This document shows positions 56,447-64,000 of a stretch of DNA of 64,000 nt, piece after piece. The position numbers and the translations under genes are program-made. Below the pieces are notes generated by a model. That model was not told the DNA's origin. It worked only from the letters and a program-made list of their open reading frames with translations, and searched no databases. Source of the stretch: Lepidodermella squamata (lineage: Eukaryota; Gastrotricha); NCBI GenBank assembly GCA_047495785.1, contig JBLDXI010000007.1, positions 1,054,001 to 1,118,000 on the forward strand, in the 5' to 3' direction. Within the stretch, counting starts at the first letter, position 1. Every line of letters begins with the position of its first letter.

Positions 56447-58841
56447 ATGGAGTCTTGTTTCGATTTTCAAGCTGACATTACCGCTATTAATCAGTCATGG
56501 ATCTGCCCACCGCATCTGGCCGGTACCTTAGACGAATGCTTGTTTCTGTACGAGCATCAATTCAACAGACCAAGTCCATATTGTAGTCTCTTAGAAGCCT
56601 CCTTCATCATTTCAATCAGTCTATTCGCATTTCCGAGCAACATTATAGCGATTCGAAATTTCAAGCGACGAAAAGTCAGCCCTGAATTCATGCTGCTCAT
56701 TACCATATTGGCGATTTGTAACATGATTTATTCCTTGTGCGGTCTTTGCCGAGGAATTTACAGGTACAGTTCAAAGCCGTTTAACCCGTTTTAACCTACC
56801 GTCCTTTATTTGGGACGTACTTTTTTGAAGCCAGATATAACTATGTTAATCGCGAAATTAGCCTACCCCTGTGTGTTATAATCATTTTGAGCTATTACAA
56901 GTCTATTTTTACTAAATTTTTCGCCTGCAAAGCCGATTATCGATATAGGAAATCAGTGATATTTCCGATATCGATGGCCCTAGGAGGCGATATTGAGCAG
57001 ATTTTCCGCGCTAGTGGATTATAATATTACCAGGAAGTAAATGCTATGTTTTCCTATCATTGCACAAATACCCTACAGCAGTGGGACTCGTGAAAGCAGG
57101 TAAAAGGCCTAATTTTGCCAATTTGCCCATCATTTTTTATTGTTTTTCGCTATTTAAACTTAATTGTATTGCATGAAAAGTGCTGTATTCTAGCAATAAG
57201 AAGTTCACTCTTACTTGGGATCACTGAGGTACAATCGGAGGTGATTAAATCAGCAAATACATTATAAATTAAGGGTATTCCTGAATGTAAAATGATTAAA
57301 ATGCACTTTTTGACATAATTTGACACTTTTTTGGCCACTGAGGACGTTCTGGACTTGTCCGTTCACCCAAAATGGTGATAGAGATAGTTTGCCTCCTATT
57401 TCTCACTCTTTTATTGACGCCTAGAGTCTCTAGTATGACAAAATCTTGATTTATATGGTTATTTCTAAATTTGCCTAATTTGCCTAAAGAATGACCCAGC
57501 GTCCCATAATGGGACATTGCGTAACTCGGAGACGGTTAAGGGTGGGGTCACAAAAACACTTTCTTTTCATATTTATGATGCCAACATTAATTCCTGAAAA
57601 GATTATGACCGTAGCATCAAAATCCTAGATGCCGGTCTAAACGGGTTAAATGTTTTCCGATCAGTCCATTTGGGTTGATATTCTGAGCATAGGAAAAGCT
57701 CGCTAGATATTCAAAAATTTACGATTCAGCAAGAATCATGTCGTAGTGTCTATGCGCCAGCCTATTTAGCGAAACGCCTTGCTTTCCTTATTTTGAGTGG
57801 GATGTGGGATAAGTCGAGAGTATTATGACTCAGCGATAGTACCATGAAACATGACATGACCGATCCTTGTACCGATTCAACACGCTCCACTAGTGCGGAA
57901 ATATTCCTGTCGATTACGAAATTGTCCAACTTATTAAACACGCTGTAATAATCTGTATTTTTATTCCTAAACACCCAGAACAAACGAAATAATTGAGGCT
58001 TTCGCGTGCCGAATCATAGTCCCAGCCGGTGGGATAAGCTGCACAATTTCTTTCTACGTTTTCGCTCTCATCAGCGTTGAGCGGAACTTGAGTGTCCGAT
58101 CTACATCAATCGAGTCGATAAAGCCGTGGTCATCAGCACATTGCCGGCCAAATTGCAGGTCAAGACGGTTCTGGTGCCTTGTCGCAGCTTTATTCATCAT
58201 TTCCAGTCTAGTTTTGCTCCTGTATGTCAGCCAACTCGTACTGAATGGGTCCATTCAGACGATGCCAGTTTTCATTCATGGTGTTCGAGGCGGGGATCAT
58301 CCTGTCAACGTTTGTGTCGCTCTTGAAGCTCAACAAGTTTTCGCTGGCATAAACACGGGTATAGTGTTCGGGTTTATCGCCTTAATTGTGCCTTTGACGA
58401 TAACCGTGATAAGTTACAGGTAAGGACATATAAGTTGTATAACCAGTAATTTTTGGATAATTTGTTGGATCTTATTATAGCAATCTTTGGCTCTACGTGA
58501 GAACTTTGCACAAAAACTCCTTGCTTTCAACAAATCCTAGCCACATGAAACGACAACGGCAACGCGAGACGTTCCTCGCAACTTTGATGATCTGTTCAGT
58601 TGCTCAGTTTGTAGTCAGCATAATTCCAATGACAATCGCAGTTGGTCTGATCAATGAGGATAGGAATTCAGGACGCAGGCGTTATCAGTCCACGTTAATT
58701 TTCTACGCGACTTTATTTGAAAGTTTGGACTCAGCGCTCAACCCGTTATGGCCGAGTTTGGTCAGACTGCGATTAGGTGATAACCATAATAGACGTAATA
58801 CATCTGAGAATAAGTTTACTGATATTGTGACCAAGCAGTAG
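56447..58841 (+). CDS. Rhodopsin-like GPCR G7
   Basis: Exons 56447-56763, 57979-58419, 58481-58841; 1119 nt, 372 aa, intact. Exon 2 begins at CCCAG|AACAAACG, giving RTNEIIEAFACR in register with RTSDWIDAFACR of G6. N-terminus NQSWICPPHLAGTLDECLF; TM3 ends ISVERN; TM7 SALNPLWPSLV. Closest to G6 (exon 2 is the same length, 441 nt). Intron 1 is 1215 nt against 55 in G6, mostly because of an 861-bp piggyBac-like insertion. If that intron is spliced normally the receptor is complete. Confidence 0.8.
56785..57645. mobile_element. 861-bp piggyBac-like element in G7 intron 1
   Basis: Left end TTAA|CCCGTTTTAACC (TTAA 56781-56784) and right end GGTCTAAACGGG|TTAA (TTAA 57646-57649). The duplicated TTAA target with CCC...GGG termini is the hallmark of piggyBac elements. 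No transposase frame, so non-autonomous. The orthologous intron of G6 has no insertion. Confidence 0.75.
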
Positions 58842-59077
58842 CACGGGTGAATAAATTATTTAATATCCTTTTCAGTGCGGTATAATGGTTTTCCAAGAGT
58901 CTTAACACTATAAATTAGCACAATTAAAATTTAGCAGTTACAAACTGAACCGGTAGATAGTAGATACTCAAGATACGCCACAACATACCTTAATATTTTC
59001 ACGGTGAAACGTTTAACACTGGCAAATGACTATTATATCCCGATGGATACTAAGATGATACATTTCTTTTAAAAATT
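58842..59077. other. Convergent 3' flanks of G7 and NR2
   Basis: Contains the inverse of the NR1 3' flank (TTACAAACTGAACCGGTAGA near 58937), so the left boundary of the inverted NR2 unit lies near 58920. Confidence 0.5.
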
Positions 59078-60474
59078 TCATTGGTCGCGCATGAATTTGT
59101 CGATGCTTGTGACTGACTGTTCGTTGAATTCGACCCTGGTTCTCTCCCATGCAGCTTGAATCGCCGATTTTACAATCGAACTAATGCGATCGAGCAGGCG
59201 AACTGTTCGAGATAAGTACGGAGCCGAACTTCGCCCGCCACAGCACATCTGTTTCGATTCTACCATGTTGAACGCCATTTGAAAAAGCTTGCGAATATTC
59301 GCCATTTGCTGGCTGATACCTGCAATGGTCGCTAAATAAAAAACAAAAGAAAATCGAAATTTTAGAAGAAAGTATAAATGCTCACGATTGAAAGCAAGGA
59401 GCAGAAAAAGAAGCGCAGATTCGAGAAAACTCGGTTTCCATTCTTCGAGGATACTCCCAAGACTTGCTATGTCGCTTTCCGCCTCCTTCATAAGAACTGC
59501 GCATTAGGATTAATCTTCAAAAATTAACAAATCGTTACGTCTAGGGCAGGGCACAATTTCGTTATTTGCTTCAGCGTTTGCGGGTTAACTGTATGCCTGA
59601 CGGAATTCGACGGCATGGCACAGAATACAATGACGATTGGCAGAAGACCCGTAGCTAGCAGCGTCGATTTCTCAACTTCACCAAAGCCATAAGCATCTGA
59701 AAAAAATCAAACTTTGATAATAATCCTAGGAGTTCAGTGAATCAATGCCTTGCAGAAAGCCTGCAAATTTATCCCCTGTATCGTTCATTTGAGCTATCTG
59801 CTTCACACTCAGTTCCCGAACAAGACCGTCGTCGATTGGTCCATGGTACATTTTCATTGGTAGCTAACACAAAGGACAAAGGTACTGGAGTTGATGCAAA
59901 TAAAAAAGATAAGACCTTACGAATTCAAGCCCTAATAGAAAAGTGATTGCATGAGTAGATGTAAGAAGAGCCCTTTCGACCTCAGAGGCTCTATGAATTA
60001 CTGGCTCGAAGGGCAAAGTGGAGGACGTTGACGAATAGCTGTCCGAAGAATCCATTTCCGCAAGCTGTGGTTCGGTTGTGGAGTTGCGCTTACACTCATA
60101 AGTGCCTGAAAATGTGCTCGATTTCGTATTTATTGTATAAAAAACTGCAATACTTTTCATTCCAACAGCAACGCATCGCTCCAAGCGGCATCGTCCGCAA
60201 AGACGGCGAATTTTCGGCTCGATTTTGCAGTTATTGGTACCACTAATACACCTCATTTCGTCGCGGTATATCACGTTTCGACTGAAATATTTCTGGCAAG
60301 CAAAACATATTTTCGGTTGAAACAACTTTCGCCGCGGCACTATGATGCCACACACCTGTTAGAATAGAATTTTCTTATTTTGAATATGTTGCCTTAATGG
60401 CAAAAAATAAAACATACGCGGCAATACTCGACTCGTCGCAGTTTTTCCTCCTCAGAAAATGATTTACGTGGCAT
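59078..60474 (-). CDS. Nuclear receptor NR2
   Basis: Exons 60474-60418, 60355-60154, 60105-59921, 59863-59749, 59696-59539, 59485-59386, 59331-59078 (1071 nt, 356 aa, intact frame). The DBD has all eight zinc cysteines: C-x2-C (CRVC), then CFAC, then CISGTNNC and CGRC. Spacings are x14 between the first pairs (canonical 13), x15 between fingers (canonical), x6 and x9. The P-box-like CFACQKYFSR differs strongly from the usual CEGCKGFF, so target choice is unpredictable. The region behind the DBD is Ser-rich (SSDSYSSTSSTLPFEP) and then helical, as in a ligand-binding domain (MANIRKLFQMAFNMV). The donor after exon 2 is AAAA|GTATTG, and the exon-4 donor is GC. It lies head-to-head with NR3 across a LINE fragment. 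Confidence 0.75.
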
Positions 60475-61200
60475 GATATATTTAGTGATTCTAAGGCAGA
60501 AGGATAAGTTATGGGAAACGTTGCAAACATTGAATTTATATTTAATACAATTTTCTAGACGCGCGCAGTGACACGTCTGTGAGTTAGAAACTAGAACGGA
60601 ACTAAGAACAATGTCACACTATCGATTGAATCATATAGCGCTTTGCACTAACGCTAAAAGCTTGATGATGCTCAAATATTTGACAAGTAGACGGCTTTGT
60701 CTGGGAATACCTCGGAATACAACATGAATGAGAACGCGTGGGAATATTATTAGTAGCACGGCGAGGCAGATTTCCTTTAAACTGAAGCTACCTAAGTCAC
60801 TTGATGACTTCATGCGATGCACCTGGAAATAGTGATTTAACGGGGGTGAATTCAATAAAGAAATACGAAATTTCTCTGATCGGGTATATTGTGCGGAAGA
60901 AAACTTGTAGGGTTAAGGGTTAGTAAAAAACGGCAAATTATGTAGTTGGTATAGCCTAATACACTTGCTCTTTACGCAAGACCGAAAGATTCCCGCGGCG
61001 ACAACATAACCAGACGAGCGACTTCTATCATCCACTCGCTTCCGAGGCTGCCGTCGACCTAGTACCACTCGACGAGTAGGTATTCTGCTACCCCCTGGCC
61101 CTGGTTTCAATAAGCCTTATCCCGGTACACGTACTCAGCCTCTTACCCGCCTTACCCGGTCTTACCCGGTACTACTCGACAATTGAAGGTGCATCATATG
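60475..61200 (-). repeat. NR2 upstream block, left arm of the inverted duplication
   Basis: Read on minus, it matches the NR1 upstream block and, more loosely, the NR3 one: GGGCCAGGGGGTAGCAGAAT, GACGGCAGCCTCGGAAGCGA, GGAATCTTTCGGTCTTGCGT and the KEICLAVLLIIFPRVLIH frame. No independent gene is supported. Confidence 0.6.
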
Positions 61201-61208
61201 AAGAGAGA

Positions 61209-61520
61209 CTTTGAAAATTAGGAATGTTATCCTTAGAGATGCGTCGTTTTCTGCACGATCTAGCTCTCTGCCATAAGCTTTATCGGAATATGGTGGACGA
61301 AAAATGTTATCATTTCTTCACTATATCGAAAAACGGTCACTTGCGAAATCATGCGTTAGTGATGGAAAAGTTCAGAAAAATGAACTATCAATACTCATTT
61401 GTGCAACGTGTGCGTGCGGCGTGGAATTCTATCCCATCTGAGGTCGTAAATAGCTCTCATTTTAATTTCGTTAAATATACTAGAAGCATTGCCTGTGAAC
61501 TAGAAAAATATACTATATAA
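61209..61520 (+). mobile_element. LINE (non-LTR retrotransposon) 3' fragment
   Basis: A plus-strand frame (61224-61520) ends a reverse-transcriptase-type ORF: LCHKLYRNMVDEKCYHFF, RNHALVMEKFRKMNYQYSF and RVRAAWNSIPSEVVNSS match the typical C-terminal tail of CR1/jockey/RTE-like ORF2 proteins (R-x-x-x-x-WN-x-LP-x-x-V). It is followed by a short 3' UTR and the repeats TCAGTGTATCAGTGTATCAG (61583 onward), like the simple tails of such elements. Only about 100 codons remain, a 5'-truncated insertion. It sits at the centre of the NR2/NR3 inverted pair. Confidence 0.75.
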
Positions 61521-61619
61521 GTTGTGAGGCGCCTCGACCCTTTTTAATTGCTAAACGTCGCGAAACAAATTGCAAAATAAATCAGTGTATCAGTGTATCA
61601 GTCTACGTCCCAGCGAATG

Positions 61620-62308
61620 CTCAGGGCATAGAAAGGGATAGCGCCTCATTATGATCTGAGAGGGGCGCGCATTTTGAGTTGAAATCGCAGGCGGTCAAAA
61701 AGCGGCGCGGAAAGATCGCATTTCAGCTTGATAATGCGTTATATGCAATCGAAGCGGTAGTACTACTACTTTGTCTATACAGCATTCTCAAAAGCGAGTG
61801 GATGAAGTCGCTCGTCCAGCTAGTTATGTTGTCACCGGGAATCTTTGGGAGTAGGCTAATAGAGACAATAAAAACTAGAACATTCGCGGTCATGTGCTAT
61901 GGTTTTATTAACCCTACATGTCCACAACCAGAACCATCAGACAAATTTCGTATTTTTTTATCGTATTTATCGCTATTCACTGGTGTATTGCATAAATAGT
62001 GATTAAGCTTTACGAAACGTGGCACGCCGTTCTACTTATATTCCTACGCGTTCTCATTTATGTTTCATTCGTAGCCTAAGCCGTCCACGTGTCGAATATT
62101 CGAACACTACAACGCGTTGGTTCAAAGCGCTAAATAAATCGATCGGTCGATTGACACTATTTTAAGTGCAGTCTGAATTTTTAACTCGCAGACCGCAGAC
62201 ATGTCACTGTGCTCGTCTGGGGAAGTGCATTGAATACATATTATAATTGAATGATTACATTTTAGTAACGTTACACTCAGCGTATCGTTTCATCTTAGAA
62301 GCGTTATC
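61620..62308 (+). repeat. NR3 upstream block, right arm of the inverted duplication
   Basis: A degenerate copy of the same upstream block: AGCGAGTGGATGAAGTCGCT, ATGTTGTCACCGGGAATCTT, TTTATGTTTCATTCG, TTGGTTCAAAGCGCTA and the 50 bp before the exon-1 ATG. Confidence 0.6.
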
Positions 62309-63713
62309 ATGCCACGTAAATCATGTACGAAGGAGGACAAAGAGCGACGAGTCGAGTTTTGCCGCGTATGTGGTATTTTTTAATATTATTAAGGCGGAAT
62401 TTTTAAAATAAGACAACTCTATCCTAACAGGTGTGTGGCATCGAAGTGCCGCGGCGAAAGTTGTTTCAACCGAAAATATGTTTTGCTTGCCAGAAGTACT
62501 TCAGTCGAAAGGTGTTATACCGCGACGAAATAAAGTGCATCCGTGGTACCAATAACTGCGATATTGAGCCAAAAACTCGCCGTTTTTGCGGACGATGCCG
62601 CTTGGAGCGATGCATTGCAGCTGGAATGAAAAGTATTGCAGTTTAATATTGGGGCAAACAACGAAATTTAGTAAATTTTTAGGAAAAGAGGCTTATGATA
62701 AGCGTAACTCTACAACTGAACTTCATCTTTTGGTATTGGATTCTTGTGACAGCTGTTCGTCAACGTCCTCCTCTTTGCCTTTCGAGCCAGTAATTCATAG
62801 AGCCTCTGAGGTCGAAAGGGCTCTTCTTACATCTACTCATGCAATCACTTTTCTATTAGGGCTTGAATTCGTAAGGTCTTATCTTTTTTATTTGCATCAA
62901 CTCCAGTACCTTTGTCCTTTGTGTTAGCTACCAATGAAAATGTACCATGGACCAATCGACGACGGTCTTGTTCGGGAACTGAGTGTGAAGCAGATAGCTC
63001 AAATGAACGATACAGGGGATAAATTTGCAGGCTTTCTGCAAGGCATTGATTCACTGAACTCCTAGGATTATTATCAAAGTTTGATTTTTTTCAGATGCTT
63101 ATGGCTTTGGTGAAGTTGAGAAATCGACGCTGCTAGCTACGGGTCTTCTGCCAATCGTCATTGTATTCTGTGCCATGCCGTCGAATTCCGTCAGGCATAC
63201 AGTTAACCCGCAAACGCTGAAGCAAATAACGAAATTGTGCCCTGCCCTAGACGTAACGATTTGTTAATTTTTGAAGATTAATCCTAATGCGCAGTTCTTA
63301 TGAAGGAGGCGGAAAGCGACATAGCAAGTCTTGGGAGTATCCTCGAAGAATGGAAACCGAGTTTTCTCGAATCTGCGCTTCTTTTTCTGCTCCTTGCTTT
63401 CAATCGTGAGCATTTATACTTTCTTCTAAAATTTCGATTTTCTTTTGTTTTTTATTTAGCGACCATTGCAAGTATCAGCCAGCAAATGGCGAATATTCGC
63501 AAGCTTTTTCAAATGGCGTTCAACATGGTAGAATCGAAACAGATGTGCTGTGGCGGGCGAAGTTCGGCTCCGTACTTATCTCGAACAGTTCGCCTGCTCG
63601 ATCGCATTAGTTCGATTGTAAAATCGGCGATTCAAGCTGCATGGGAGAGAACCAGGGTCGAATTCAACGAACAGTCAGTCACAAGCATTGACAAATTCAT
63701 GTGCGATCAGTGA
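62309..63713 (+). CDS. Nuclear receptor NR3
   Basis: Exons 62309-62365, 62431-62632, 62683-62870, 62928-63042, 63095-63252, 63306-63405, 63460-63713 (1074 nt, 357 aa, intact). All eight DBD cysteines are present (CRVCG, CFAC, CIRGTNNC, CGRC). Exons 4-7 are nearly identical to NR2; exons 1-3 differ more (for example MPRKSCTKEDKERR against MPRKSFSEEEKLRR). The donor AAAA|GTATTG after exon 2 and the GC donor after exon 4 are shared with NR2. The last codons are DKFMCDQ against DKFMRDQ in NR2. A nuclear ligand-regulated transcription factor by family; targets unknown. Confidence 0.75.
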
Positions 63714-64000
63714 AGCGATTTGTTAAATCTTGAAAATTTGACTCATCCTGGTATCATCGGGAATGAATCATTTGTCTCATAGTTGACCGTTTTGTCATGA
63801 ACGCATGAAAGCATCAACTTCGATTGTATCTACCAGTTCAGTTTATAGAACGACACGTGGCGACTGCAGTTATGAATGAAACATTAATAAGAATGCTTTT
63901 GATTATAAAAGTAGAACGGCGTGCCAGATTTCCTGAAGCTGACTTAATGCAATACACCAGTGAATAGCGCTTATTGATTCAATAAATAATACGAAATTCG
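63714..64000. other. NR3 3' flank and window end
   Basis: TATCTACCAGTTCAGTTTAT (near 63829) matches the NR1 and NR2 3' flanks. From about 63905 the plus strand repeats the start of another duplicon block (GGCGTGCCAGATTTCCTGAA, compare 41725 and 43200). A further unit may follow beyond the window. Confidence 0.45.

Noticed and set aside
59737-59946. 69-codon frame with an identical counterpart at 62845-63054
   Set aside because: Antisense of exon 4 and intron 3 of NR2 and NR3; identity only reflects the recent duplication.

Overview
The window is animal nuclear DNA. Its genes have short GT-AG introns (mostly 50-60 nt) with nematode-like TTTTCAG acceptors, AATAAA signals, animal receptor families and abundant DNA-transposon debris. 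I read it as an invertebrate, probably an ecdysozoan (nematode- or tardigrade-like). The sequence does not let me name the species.

Layout. 1-5.5 kb: transposon and palindrome debris, degenerate tRNA-derived pieces and weak coding fragments. 5.7-18.3 kb: two tandem minus-strand Cys-loop receptor genes (A 8282-5712, B 18325-15780) flanking a large minus-strand gene for a six-module LamG-like secreted protein (14723-9445). 19.2-20.6 kb: an ankyrin/SOCS-box-like gene. 21.8-36.4 kb: a tandem array of five plus-strand rhodopsin-like GPCR genes or relics (G1-G5), plus an inverted exon fragment and an intronless class C (GABA-B-like) receptor. 37.0-39.6 kb: a third, diverged Cys-loop receptor (C). 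40.3-44.9 kb and 59.1-63.7 kb: three nuclear-receptor genes and an exon-1 relic in duplicated blocks, two of them head-to-head. 45-49.6 kb: transposable elements. 49.6-58.8 kb: a scrambled GPCR pseudogene (G8), a GC-rich chitin-binding/LamG gene (52522-50643) and two more GPCRs (G6, G7).

The theme is lineage-specific expansion of receptors by tandem and inverted duplication, with relics at several stages of decay. The GPCR genes share one three-exon plan with identical intron phases. The nuclear receptors share a seven-exon plan. The three Cys-loop genes share an unusual layout: signal peptide, a beta-rich lectin/LamG-like domain, a Ser/Thr-rich mucin-like linker, then the ligand-binding domain and four membrane helices. 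A chemosensory or environment-sensing role for the GPCR and channel clusters is plausible but is an inference.

Several genes carry one or two small frameshifts while all splice sites are intact. Some lie in or next to homopolymer runs, so residual assembly indels must be separated from true pseudogenization. Exon boundaries were derived by hand from reading frames, splice consensus and paralog comparison.
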